A stretch of DNA of 64,000 nt, from NCBI GenBank assembly GCA_052180195.1, contig CP197469.1, one strand, 5' to 3'. Positions 16,391-25,181 of this stretch are shown here, piece by piece (the stretch's first letter is position 1; each line of letters opens with the position of its first letter). Both the position numbers and the translations under genes were made by a program. The stretch comes from Gottfriedia sp002574545 (GTDB lineage: Bacteria; Bacillota; Bacilli; Bacillales; Bacillaceae_G). Below the pieces are notes generated by a model. The model did no database searches. It worked only from the letters and a program-made list of their open reading frames with translations, and was not told the DNA's origin.

Positions 16391-17137
16391 TTATTGAATG
16401 ATTTCACTTAACCTTTCTTTTACATTCCCTTCGAATAATCCCCCATGATAACAAATCACTTTTTCAATATCAAAAGATAATAAAGCTTCAAGTGATTTGA
16501 TTGATTGTTTAATATCATAAGTGTATTGTGGGTTTGAAGGTTTTAATTGACCATCCTCAACTATTAGTGCATCTCCTGCGATTAATGTTTTCGACTCTTT
16601 ATGATAAAAGCTTATATGGCCTGGTGTATGACCGGCAGTGTCAATTACAGTAATTCCACCACAAATTGCTAAATTATTTCCTGGTGTAAGAATATGGTTA
16701 ACTTTACCTTTTGGTGGGTTTTCTAATCTGTTTTTAAATGCTTTTTTAAATTCATCTGGTGTATCTGCTGGCAGTGATGCTACTGCTTTTGCAATTTTTT
16801 CTGGTGTAATTTTAATGAGTAACTTTTCACCTTGAATATAAGGTTTTTCTAGTTCACTCGCATACACTTCAATTTTGTTAGTAGACTCTTCTACGATCGC
16901 AGAAAGACTGCCAATATGATCAATATCTTGATGAGTAACCAGTATTTTATTAAGTTTTTCAAAGGGTACTCCAACCGATTCAAAGCAATTTTGAAATTCG
17001 TTTAATTGTCCTGGGTAACCTGTATCAATTAATACCACATCTTCGTCATCCCAAATAAGTGTTGGATGAATTGTATTCGTCATACCATTTGAATTCATCG
17101 TAATACTTAACATTTGGATCTTACTTCTACCAAGCAT
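16391..17137 (-). CDS. MBL-fold metallo-hydrolase
   Basis: A 248-residue metallo-beta-lactamase-fold hydrolase. The metal motif is THQDIDHIGS, i.e. HxDxDH in place of the usual HxHxDH, a variant I know from other Bacillus members. Further ligands are in DTAGHTPGHISFY (histidine), IAGDALIV (bridging aspartate) and CYHGGLFEG (last histidine). The substrate cannot be predicted; lactonase, thioesterase and glyoxalase II activities all occur in this fold. The ATG at 17137 follows AGGAGTG. It heads a two-gene operon with the phosphatase, driven by the consensus promoter at 17224-17252. Confidence 0.82.
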   Translation of the reverse strand: MLGRSKIQMLSITMNSNGMTNTIHPTLIWDDEDVVLIDTGYPGQLNEFQNCFESVGVPFEKLNKILVTHQDIDHIGSLSAIVEESTNKIEVYASELEKPYIQGEKLLIKITPEKIAKAVASLPADTPDEFKKAFKNRLENPPKGKVNHILTPGNNLAICGGITVIDTAGHTPGHISFYHKESKTLIAGDALIVEDGQLKPSNPQYTYDIKQSIKSLEALLSFDIEKVICYHGGLFEGNVKERLSEIIQ

Positions 17138-17159
17138 ATCATCACTCCTGAACTATAGT

Positions 17160-17196
17160 GTGTAATCATTCCCAAGTACTATCGTACCCATTACAC
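17160..17196 (-). repeat. inverted repeat in the metallo-hydrolase leader
   Basis: GTGTAAT (17160-17166) and ATTACAC (17190-17196) flank two GTAC tetramers (17176-17179, 17184-17187). It lies between the predicted start of transcription (about 17217) and the ribosome binding site, so it may be an operator or a leader hairpin. Confidence 0.45.
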
Positions 17197-17223
17197 CCGA
17201 GTCAGTCAACATAAAAATATATT

Positions 17224-17252
17224 ATTATAACATAAATATTTTTATTTGTCAA
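17224..17252 (-). promoter_or_regulatory. consensus sigma-A promoter of the MBL/phosphatase operon
   Basis: On the minus strand, TTGACA (17252-17247), a 17-bp spacer and TATAAT (17229-17224) are all perfect matches. The start codon of the metallo-hydrolase is about 80 bases downstream of the expected start of transcription. Confidence 0.85.
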
Positions 17253-17300
17253 TAGATTAATCGATTTTATGACTTGTAATTTTTAACACTACTCAAAAAA

Positions 17301-17331
17301 ACTAGATATACTAATTCAATGTATATCTAGT
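17301..17331 (-). terminator. terminator of the methylmalonyl-CoA operon
   Basis: An 11-bp perfect stem ACTAGATATAC / GTATATCTAGT with a 9-base loop, followed on the minus strand by T7. It lies about 57 bases beyond the carboxyltransferase stop. Confidence 0.85.
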
Positions 17332-17387
17332 CATTTTGTTATAGTAAGAACTTGTTACTTATTCGCAGTATTTGTGTCCACTATTTT

Positions 17388-18938
17388 TTAAAGTGGGATA
17401 TTTCCATGTTTCTTCTTTGGTCGAGTTTCACTTTTTGTTCTTAACATTTCTAATGAATGTTTTAAGACTTTGCGTGTTTCTCTTGGATCGATTACATCAT
17501 CGACCATTCCGTGTGAAGCTGCAACATAAGGATTTGCAAACATTTCTCTGTATTCTGAAATTTTTTCAGCGCGTGTTGCAATCGGATCGATACTTTGATT
17601 AATTTCTTTTGCAAAGATAATATTTGCTGCCCCTTCTGGTCCCATTACGGCGATTTCTGCATTTGGCCAAGCGTATACTACATCTGCACCAATAGCTTTA
17701 GAATTCATTGCTACATATGCCCCGCCATATGCTTTTCTTAAGATTACAGTAATTTTAGGAACTGTAGCTTCTGAATATGCATATAAGATTTTAGCTCCGT
17801 GACGAATAATTCCACCATGCTCTTGGTTTACACCTGGGAAGAAACCTGTTACATCTTCAAATGTAATTAAAGGAATATTAAATGAATCACAGAAACGGAT
17901 AAATCTTGAAAGTTTGTCAGAAGAATTAATATCAAGACCACCTGCCATTACTTTTGGCTGGTTTGCTATAATTCCAACACTATGACCATCAATTCGCCCA
18001 AATCCGATCACGATGTTCTTTGCAAAGTTTGGTTGTACTTCCATGAAGTCTCCATTATCTAGAATTTGCTCAATTACTTTTCTTACATCGTATACTTTCG
18101 TAGATTCAATCGGAACTAAGTCAATTAAATCTTCTCTCCAATCATCTTTTTCGAAGAATGGAATTCCTTCTGGTTTTTCATTATTATTTTGTGGTAAAAA
18201 GCTAATTAACCTGCGTACTTGTTCTAATATTTCTGGTTCTGATTCTTCGGTAAAATGCGCCACTCCGCTAATCGAAGAATGAACTTTTGCCCCACCAAGG
18301 TTTTCCGTAGTAATTTTTTCTCCAGTAATTGTTTCGATTACTTTCGGACCTGTAATAAACATTTGGCTTGTTTTTTCAACCATAAAAACAAAATCAGTAA
18401 TAGCTGGTGAATAGACTGCTCCACCTGCACATGGACCCATTATGACAGATATTTGCGGAATAACGCCAGAATAAATCGAATTACGATAAAATACATGACC
18501 GTAACCGTCTAAAGAAACTACGCCTTCTTGTATTCTAGCACCTCCAGAATCATTTAAACCGATAAATGGAGCACCTACTTTTGCAGCTAAGTCCATCGCT
18601 TTTGCAATTTTTATAGCATGCATTTCACCTAATGCTCCACCAAATACTGTAAAATCTTGTGCAAAAACATAGATTAAACGTCCATGGATTTTCCCATAAC
18701 CTGTGACAACACCTTCACCAGGACTTTCAATTTTATCCATTCCAAAATTCGTAGCACGATGTTTAATAAACGGATTTAATTCGACAAAAGTATCTTCATC
18801 TAATAATAGATTGATACGTTCTCTGGCAGTTAACTTCCCTCTATTATGCTGAGAATCTATTCGTTCGTCTCCACCGCCTAGTTCAATTACTCTCTTTCGA
18901 TCCATTAATTCATTAATTTTCTCATAAGCTGTCGTCAT
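17388..18938 (-). CDS. acyl-CoA carboxylase carboxyltransferase subunit (propionyl-CoA carboxylase beta / MmdA-like)
   Basis: A 516-residue carboxyltransferase of the PccB/MmdA family, similar to B. subtilis YqjD. Both crotonase-like halves are intact: LTARERINLLLDEDTF, then GLNDSGGARIQEGV (first oxyanion hole) and VIMGPCAGGAVYSPA; in the second half TFEDVTGFFPGVNQEHGGII and the C-terminal RPKKKHGNIPL typical of the family. It transfers carboxyl groups between biotin carrier and propionyl-/methylmalonyl-CoA. No biotin carboxylase or biotin carrier gene is adjacent, so the partner must be elsewhere. It is the last gene of the mutA-mutB-meaB-mce unit, 21 bases after mce. Confidence 0.88.
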   Translation of the reverse strand: MTTAYEKINELMDRKRVIELGGGDERIDSQHNRGKLTARERINLLLDEDTFVELNPFIKHRATNFGMDKIESPGEGVVTGYGKIHGRLIYVFAQDFTVFGGALGEMHAIKIAKAMDLAAKVGAPFIGLNDSGGARIQEGVVSLDGYGHVFYRNSIYSGVIPQISVIMGPCAGGAVYSPAITDFVFMVEKTSQMFITGPKVIETITGEKITTENLGGAKVHSSISGVAHFTEESEPEILEQVRRLISFLPQNNNEKPEGIPFFEKDDWREDLIDLVPIESTKVYDVRKVIEQILDNGDFMEVQPNFAKNIVIGFGRIDGHSVGIIANQPKVMAGGLDINSSDKLSRFIRFCDSFNIPLITFEDVTGFFPGVNQEHGGIIRHGAKILYAYSEATVPKITVILRKAYGGAYVAMNSKAIGADVVYAWPNAEIAVMGPEGAANIIFAKEINQSIDPIATRAEKISEYREMFANPYVAASHGMVDDVIDPRETRKVLKHSLEMLRTKSETRPKKKHGNIPL

Positions 18939-18959
18939 AACTTTATTCTACTTCCTTTC

Positions 18960-19385
18960 TCAAAAAACACTAGATGATGGTTGGCATAGCTCAAACAATA
19001 CTTTATTTGTTGAATTTGGATGAAGGAATGCAACTAAGCTATCGTGCGCACCCTTTTTTGGAACTTCATTTATTAGTTTAATACCGTGTTCTTTCATCAT
19101 TTCAAGCTGCTTCTCACAGTTTTCTGTTTCTAATGCAATATGGTGAATACCTTCGCCTTTTTTCTCAATAAACTTTGCAATCGGGCTCTCAGGGCTTGTT
19201 GCTTCTAAAAGCTCAATTTTCACTTCACCGATTTCGATAAATGCTACTCGTACTTTTTCACTCTCAACTGTTTCAATCCCCTTTAGTTTTAAGCCAAGTA
19301 CATTCGTATACAATTGAATAGAAGTCTCTAAATCTCTTACTGCAATTCCAATATGATTAATTTTTTTAGGACTAGTCTCATTCAT
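18960..19385 (-). CDS. mce: methylmalonyl-CoA epimerase
   Basis: A 141-residue vicinal-oxygen-chelate enzyme. The metal-binding pattern is visible: HIGIAVRDL (first histidine), EIGEVKIELLEAT (glutamate), KGEGIHHIALE (second histidine), and a C-terminal KVLFELCQ glutamate. It interconverts (2R)- and (2S)-methylmalonyl-CoA, joining the carboxylase and the mutase. It overlaps the end of meaB by one base (TAATG), a translational coupling arrangement, and precedes the carboxyltransferase gene. Length and motifs match the family. Confidence 0.9.
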   Translation of the reverse strand: MNETSPKKINHIGIAVRDLETSIQLYTNVLGLKLKGIETVESEKVRVAFIEIGEVKIELLEATSPESPIAKFIEKKGEGIHHIALETENCEKQLEMMKEHGIKLINEVPKKGAHDSLVAFLHPNSTNKVLFELCQPSSSVF

Positions 19386-20404
19386 TACAGTGTCTCCTTC
19401 CTGTTGCCTTCAAAAATGGATAATAAATAGTTTGCAGCTGAAGTTGCTGTTAATTCTCCATTTACAATTGAGTTTTCTATCGTTTTTAAATTTTGTTTCA
19501 CACTTTCATGATTCATAAAACTTTGTTTCAACTGTTCAAAAACCATGTTGTACATCCAATCAATCATTTGTTTTTGACGTCGCAAAGAAAAGTAGCCATT
19601 CTCTGTTGTTAGATCTTTAAACGCATTAATTTCATTCCATATTTCTTCTATACCTTCACCAAGTAATGCGGAAGCTGTATATGCTTTACTTGACCAACCA
19701 GGAGTTGAAGGTTGTAATAAATGAAGGATTCGATTAAATTCAGCCTTAGCTGCTTTGGCTTTTAATTTATTTTGTCCATCGGCTTTATTGATAACAATTG
19801 AATCTGCAAGTTCCATAATGCCTTTTTTAATGCCTTGTAGCTCATCCCCTGCTCCAGTTAGCATGACTAATAGAAAAAAATCAACCATAGAACGAACTTG
19901 TACTTCACTTTGTCCCACACCGACAGTTTCAATTAAAATCACGTCATAACCGGCTGCTTCGCATACTAGCATAGATTCTCTTGTTTTACGTGCAATCCCA
20001 CCAAGTGATCCACCTGATGCAGAAGGTCTAATAAATGCTTTAGGATTCTTTGAAAGTGAATCCATTCTTGTTTTGTCGCCTAAAATACTACCTTTTGTAA
20101 TTGTGCTACTTGGATCAATTGTTAAAACGGCTACTTTATGTCCTTGTTCACATAAATATGTTCCAAAGCTTTCTATTAAACTACTTTTACCGGCTCCTGG
20201 AACCCCAGTTATTCCAATCCGGATCGAACGACCTGAAAAAGGAAGTAATCTCGTCAACACATTTTGTGCAGACTTCATATGTGATGACGAATTACTTTCT
20301 ATAAGGGTAATTGTTTGGGCTAAAATAGTTCGATTGCCTTCAAGTACTCCATTTACATAGTCGTCTTCTGAAAGCTTTTTCTTTCTTTTGTTTTCAAATT
20401 CCAT
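19385..20404 (-). CDS. meaB: methylmalonyl-CoA mutase-associated GTPase MeaB
   Basis: A 339-residue G3E-type GTPase that chaperones B12 loading and repair of methylmalonyl-CoA mutase. The P-loop GVPGAGKSS is at residues 67-75, the switch/Walker B region TVGVGQSE follows near 160, and the base-specificity NKAD is near 207. An N-terminal helical arm (SEDDYVNGVLEGNRTILAQ) and a C-terminal dimerisation segment complete the family layout. The start codon directly follows the mutB stop (TAAATG). The last base of its stop is shared with the mce start. Confidence 0.93.
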   Translation of the reverse strand: MEFENKRKKKLSEDDYVNGVLEGNRTILAQTITLIESNSSSHMKSAQNVLTRLLPFSGRSIRIGITGVPGAGKSSLIESFGTYLCEQGHKVAVLTIDPSSTITKGSILGDKTRMDSLSKNPKAFIRPSASGGSLGGIARKTRESMLVCEAAGYDVILIETVGVGQSEVQVRSMVDFFLLVMLTGAGDELQGIKKGIMELADSIVINKADGQNKLKAKAAKAEFNRILHLLQPSTPGWSSKAYTASALLGEGIEEIWNEINAFKDLTTENGYFSLRRQKQMIDWMYNMVFEQLKQSFMNHESVKQNLKTIENSIVNGELTATSAANYLLSIFEGNRKETL

Positions 20405-22570
20405 TTAAATCGAATCCTCAAGTCGACGATTAATTTCTTCAATAACCTTTTGTGCTGCAACTGGGATAACAGTACCTGGTCCAAATATTGCCGCAGCTCC
20501 GTTCTTCAATAAATACTCATAATCCCCTGCTGGAATTACCCCTCCAGCAACAAGAACAATGTCCTGTCGACCTAATTTTTTTAATTCTTCCATCAACTGT
20601 GGCAGTAATGTTTTATGCCCTCCTGCTAAAGAGCTCATTCCGATCACATGAACATCATTTTCAACAGCTTGAAGTGCCGTTTCCGCTGGTGTTTGGAATA
20701 AAGGACCGATATCTACATCAAAACCTAAATCAGCAAAAGCTGTTGCGATTACTTTCGCTCCACGGTCATGACCGTCTTGTCCAAGTTTTGCAATCATAAT
20801 ACGAGGACGACGACCTTCTTTTTCTTCAAAATCATCAGCCATTTTACGTACAATCTCTATTTCATCTTTTTCACCGTATTCCGCACTGTAAACCCCCATA
20901 ATTGAACGAATAACAGCTTTATGTCTACCTACTACTTTTTCATAAGCATCCGAAATTTCACCTAATGTCGCACGAACTCTAGCAGCCTCAATTGCAAGCG
21001 CTAACAAATTCCCTTCCCCGGACTCCGCTGCTTTTGTAATTGCTGATAATGCTACTTGAACTTTTGCTTCATCTCTAGATGCTCGAAGCTCTTGTAATCT
21101 CGTAATTTGCGCTTGTCGAACTGCAGTATTGTCAACTTCTAATACATCTAATGGGTCTTCTTTTTCAAGGCGGTATTTATTAACGCCAATAATGGTTTCT
21201 TTACCTGAATCGATGTGAGCTTGACGTCTTGCTGCGGCTTCTTCAATTCTCATTTTTGGTAAACCAGTTTCAATCGCTTTAGCCATACCACCTAATGATT
21301 CAACCTCTTGAATATGTGCCCATGCTTTTTGAACTAATTCATTTGTTAATGATTCAACGTAATATGAGCCTCCCCAAGGGTCAACTACATTACAAATTCC
21401 AGTTTCTTCTTGTAAATATAGTTGTGTATTTCGGGCAATACGGGCAGAGAAATCAGTTGGTAATGCAATCGCTTCATCTAGGGCATTCGTATGAAGTGAC
21501 TGAGTATGACCTAACACAGCAGCCATCGCTTCTATACAAGTACGCGTCACATTATTAAATGGATCTTGTTCAGTTAAACTCCATCCAGATGTTTGTGAAT
21601 GCGTTCTTAACGCCATCGATTTTTCTTTCTTTGGATTAAATGATTTGATCAATTTAGCCCAAAGTAGACGTGCTGCTCTCATTTTTGCGATTTCCATGAA
21701 ATAGTTCATTCCAATTCCCCAGAAAAACGATAAACGAGGAGCAAACGAATCAATGTCGATTCCTGCTTTTAAACCTGTTCGAACATATTCCAATCCATTT
21801 GCTAAAGTATAGCCTAGTTCAATATCTGCAGTAGCTCCTGCTTCTTGCATATGGTAACCAGAAATACTGATGCTGTTGAATTTAGGCATATGTTGTGAAG
21901 TATAAGAAAAAATATCAGCTATAATGCGCATTGATGCTTCTGGTGGATAAATATAAGTATTTCTCACCATATATTCTTTCAAAATATCGTTTTGAATCGT
22001 TCCTGTAAGTTGTGATTGATCTACCCCTTGTTCTTCAGCTGCAACAATATAAAACGCTAAAACAGGAAGTACTGCACCATTCATTGTCATTGAAACTGAC
22101 ATTTTATCTAAAGGGATACCATCAAATAAAATTTTCATATCAAGAATAGAATCAATTGCAACCCCCGCTTTTCCAACATCCCCTTCAACTCGAGGGTGAT
22201 CTGAGTCATATCCACGGTGAGTCGCTAAATCAAATGCAATCGATAAACCTTTTTGACCAGCTGCTAAATTTCTTCGATAAAATGCATTACTTTCCTCTGC
22301 AGTTGAAAAGCCTGCGTATTGGCGAATAGTCCAAGGTTTGTTTATATACATCGCCGGATAAGGTCCACGTAAAAACGGAGCAATTCCAGAAACATATCCT
22401 AAGTGTTCCATCTGATTAAGATCAGTAGAATCATATAATGGTTTTACATCTATTTGTTCTAAAGTTTTCCAATCATCATGATTAACTTGCATCTGTTTAG
22501 GAGGTGCTATAGTTGGTGCTGAAAATGTTGTATTAAATGGCATCTTTGTAAAGTCTGTTAGCTTGTTCAT
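20405..22570 (-). CDS. mutB: methylmalonyl-CoA mutase large subunit
   Basis: A 721-residue adenosylcobalamin enzyme converting methylmalonyl-CoA to succinyl-CoA. The catalytic TIM barrel fills the first 550 residues (RGPYPAMYINKPWTIRQYAGF, RTHSQTSGWSLTEQDPFNN, PWGGSYYVE). The C-terminal cobalamin domain has the DGHDRGAKV motif whose histidine is the lower cobalt ligand, plus GMSSLAGGH. Length matches the family. It overlaps mutA by four bases (ATGA) and is followed directly by meaB. Intact B12 motifs indicate that the large subunit is the catalytic one. Confidence 0.95.
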   Translation of the reverse strand: MNKLTDFTKMPFNTTFSAPTIAPPKQMQVNHDDWKTLEQIDVKPLYDSTDLNQMEHLGYVSGIAPFLRGPYPAMYINKPWTIRQYAGFSTAEESNAFYRRNLAAGQKGLSIAFDLATHRGYDSDHPRVEGDVGKAGVAIDSILDMKILFDGIPLDKMSVSMTMNGAVLPVLAFYIVAAEEQGVDQSQLTGTIQNDILKEYMVRNTYIYPPEASMRIIADIFSYTSQHMPKFNSISISGYHMQEAGATADIELGYTLANGLEYVRTGLKAGIDIDSFAPRLSFFWGIGMNYFMEIAKMRAARLLWAKLIKSFNPKKEKSMALRTHSQTSGWSLTEQDPFNNVTRTCIEAMAAVLGHTQSLHTNALDEAIALPTDFSARIARNTQLYLQEETGICNVVDPWGGSYYVESLTNELVQKAWAHIQEVESLGGMAKAIETGLPKMRIEEAAARRQAHIDSGKETIIGVNKYRLEKEDPLDVLEVDNTAVRQAQITRLQELRASRDEAKVQVALSAITKAAESGEGNLLALAIEAARVRATLGEISDAYEKVVGRHKAVIRSIMGVYSAEYGEKDEIEIVRKMADDFEEKEGRRPRIMIAKLGQDGHDRGAKVIATAFADLGFDVDIGPLFQTPAETALQAVENDVHVIGMSSLAGGHKTLLPQLMEELKKLGRQDIVLVAGGVIPAGDYEYLLKNGAAAIFGPGTVIPVAAQKVIEEINRRLEDSI

Positions 22571-24651
22571 TTCAAAATCCCTCCATCCTTTTGAAGAATA
22601 TGTAACTTCTCGAAATTATTTACATTCATATGAATGAAATCATCAATTCCAACTTCTTTGTATAAATTCATTTCATCAATCGAAGGCTTCCCTGCTAAAA
22701 GTACTTTTGTATTCGGATTAATGGCTTTAATCTGATTTGTTATTGAAGGAACAATTTCCGAATATTGATCATCAGTTGAACAAATGACAACAATCGTTGA
22801 TTCTGATTGCTTAAATGAATCGATTATTTCATCAACAGATGCAAAGCCTTTGTTTTGGAGCACCTTAAATCCTCCGACTTCAAAGAAATCAGTCACAAAG
22901 TCCGTTCGTGGTTTATATGCTGCAACTTGTCCAAAATTTGCTACAAACACTTTTGGAAATTCACCTGTACTATTTTTATAGCTTTGAGAATTTCGGCGTA
23001 ATGATTCATAAGGTTGCGCACCCCGGTGGATGTATAATTGATTAACGCTAGGAATTTCTGAATCTATTACATTCATTACATTAAAAATGTTCGGTATTGT
23101 TGCACCATTATTTGCCGCATCAATAATATCTTCAATTGAACCACCGCATTGAAATACGATAGGCTTAGAACTAGCCACTAAGTTTTCTTTATCCACCTTA
23201 TCTTCTATACAATCCAATTCTTTTTTCTCTAACTCGTTTTCATTCAGATTTGGATAAATATTTGTCCCAATTAATTTATCTTTTCTATTTTTTATGTTGT
23301 TTAATTTTTCTTCTGCAACCTCTCTAACTATTGCTTGTGGGAATCCTTTTTGTATTGCCTTAACCATTCCACCTTTTTCTTCAATCTTTTGGAATAATTC
23401 CCATGCCTTTTCAGCTAAAGAGTAGGTAAGTGATTCAATATACCAAGAACCACCAGCTGGATCAGCTACTTTCGATAAATTCGATTCTTTTTCAAGAATT
23501 AAATGTGTATTTCTTGCAATACGTCTAGAAAACTCATCAGATGATTTAATCGATTCATCGAATGGCGAAACATGAAGTGAGTCCGTGCCACCAATCACTC
23601 CTGCAAAAGCTTCAACAGTTCCTCTAAGTATATTTACATAAGGATCATAAATCGTTTTCGTCCATGAAGATGTACGCGAATGAATGTTCATTTTTTGAGA
23701 AGCATCATTACCACCTAATTCTTTTATAATTCTTGCCCAAATCATTCTAGCTGCTCTTAATTTTGCAATCTCCATAAAGAAGTTCGACCCGATAGAAAAC
23801 GAGAAAAGTATTTTCGATGCTGCATCATCTAGCGGAATTTGTAAGTTATCCATTTCACGTAAATACTCTAATCCAGTTGAAATAGCAAAGGCTAATTCTT
23901 GTACTGCATTTGCACCTGCATCGTGATAAGGGTGTGACTGCACTAAGATATTTCTTAAATTTGTTGTATGTTTAACCGACCATTTTGTGATTTCAGCCAT
24001 CATTTTGTAAGCATTTTCAAGAGAATACGGAAGTGTCCCATCTTTTACTAAATTACTGATAGGATCCATTCCAATAAAGCCATTTATTTTACTAAAATCA
24101 TAATTTTGTTGTTGTAAATAGGCGATAAAAGAACCAAAAAATGCTTTCCCGCTTTTTACTGTTTCAATATATAAAGGAACTTCCTCTAAATTTATATTTT
24201 GAAAGGCTACTCTAAAATCATTAGTAGATGTTAAAATTAACCCTTTATTATTATTTGTTTCGAAAGATTCGTTAAGTTGAATCTTCAACATCGTTTGCCC
24301 TTTGTCTAAATCATGTTTTGCAACACGGTTGAACTCAACTGGCGAAGAACAATCCAATTCCTGACTAATTTCCCACGGCTTTTCTAGATAACCTTGTTCA
24401 CTTGTTCCTCTAACAAAAGGAAATTCTCCTGGTTGTGAGTTTAAATAAGGATAGTTAGCGATATCTTCTTCCCCATACATTGGCTTCAAAATGATATCTT
24501 CATACGTTTTAGTTAAAAGCTTTTCCTCAATAGTGGCTCCTTTTAAGGATTTTTCAACAACATCTCTCCAATCTTGTACAGTAGGCTTTGGAAATTCAGC
24601 AAATAATTTCTCTTCCAAGTTATGGTTCGAAGTTTTTGTATTTTCTGACAT
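22567..24651 (-). CDS. mutA: methylmalonyl-CoA mutase small subunit
   Basis: A 694-residue homologue of mutB that forms the heterodimer with it. The barrel half is kept (FVRGTSEQGYLEKPWEIS, HSRTSSWTKTIYDPYVN, PAGGSWYIES), but the C-terminal flavodoxin-like domain lacks the DxHxxG cobalamin motif, as expected for the non-catalytic subunit. I start at the ATG at 24651, 11 bases after AAAGGAG; a GTG four codons earlier abuts that site and is unlikely. It is the first gene of a five-gene operon running to 17388. Confidence 0.92.
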   Translation of the reverse strand: MSENTKTSNHNLEEKLFAEFPKPTVQDWRDVVEKSLKGATIEEKLLTKTYEDIILKPMYGEEDIANYPYLNSQPGEFPFVRGTSEQGYLEKPWEISQELDCSSPVEFNRVAKHDLDKGQTMLKIQLNESFETNNNKGLILTSTNDFRVAFQNINLEEVPLYIETVKSGKAFFGSFIAYLQQQNYDFSKINGFIGMDPISNLVKDGTLPYSLENAYKMMAEITKWSVKHTTNLRNILVQSHPYHDAGANAVQELAFAISTGLEYLREMDNLQIPLDDAASKILFSFSIGSNFFMEIAKLRAARMIWARIIKELGGNDASQKMNIHSRTSSWTKTIYDPYVNILRGTVEAFAGVIGGTDSLHVSPFDESIKSSDEFSRRIARNTHLILEKESNLSKVADPAGGSWYIESLTYSLAEKAWELFQKIEEKGGMVKAIQKGFPQAIVREVAEEKLNNIKNRKDKLIGTNIYPNLNENELEKKELDCIEDKVDKENLVASSKPIVFQCGGSIEDIIDAANNGATIPNIFNVMNVIDSEIPSVNQLYIHRGAQPYESLRRNSQSYKNSTGEFPKVFVANFGQVAAYKPRTDFVTDFFEVGGFKVLQNKGFASVDEIIDSFKQSESTIVVICSTDDQYSEIVPSITNQIKAINPNTKVLLAGKPSIDEMNLYKEVGIDDFIHMNVNNFEKLHILQKDGGILK

Positions 24652-25120
24652 GTATAAAGCCACTCCTTTCTATCTCTCTTAAAAAGTAAATTTGATCATC
24701 GAATTTACCTATGAAATAAAGTCGATTTTTCTTTTCATTAAGAATACAAATGCAAAGAATAATTAAAATTTCGACAAACACTTTCAAAAATCCTCTAAAA
24801 TTATGAAAATTACGTATTTTTTAAATCATCTTATTTATATCTATATTTAGATAATAAATTTAGTAAAAGACTCTATTAAATTGAAAGGTTTGTTTTCGAA
24901 CTAAAAAAGGCTGTCTAATTAGACAACCTGATACTGAATATTTTTTAAATGAATCCGAACCAACTATGTTTATCCCACACTCAAACATTGTTATGGTCAA
25001 AAAGAAAGATGATGATGATTAATACAGTCTATATAAGTACTAAAAGAGATAACTTAAATCTTATTAGGCTTTATAATCATCCAAATAATTTGGTAGATTA
25101 CTAGGACAGTTTTCTCATAA
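24652..25120. other. intergenic region upstream of mutA: weak cre-like site and a hairpin
   Basis: No gene is visible. On the minus strand a cre-like sequence TGAAAGTGTTTGTC (24786-24773) overlaps a weak TTGAAA-N17-AATTAT promoter candidate. A dyad TGTCTAATTAGACA at 24912-24925, extended by AGG/CCT to 24908-24929 and followed by T6 on the minus strand, looks like a terminator, but no gene ends there. It may be a relic or a second terminator for the operon at 25182. The remainder is featureless AT-rich sequence. Confidence 0.4.
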
Positions 25121-25171
25121 AAATAAAACAGCTAGTCTACCAATTAAATGGATCGTCTAGCTGTTTTATTT
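25121..25171 (-). terminator. strong terminator of the N-demethylase-like operon
   Basis: A 15-bp perfect stem (25121-25135 with 25157-25171, core AAAACAGCTAG / CTAGCTGTTTT) and a 21-base loop, ten bases beyond the reductase stop. Confidence 0.9.
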
Positions 25172-25181
25172 TAATTGCACT

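Noticed and set aside
24773..24786. CcpA cre site upstream of mutA
   Set aside because: TGAAAGTGTTTGTC lacks the central CG and one arm is poor; kept only as a note in the intergenic entry.
24908..24929. Terminator of a lost gene between the demethylase and mut operons
   Set aside because: The hairpin is good, but no gene remnant leads into it, so I cannot claim a pseudogene.
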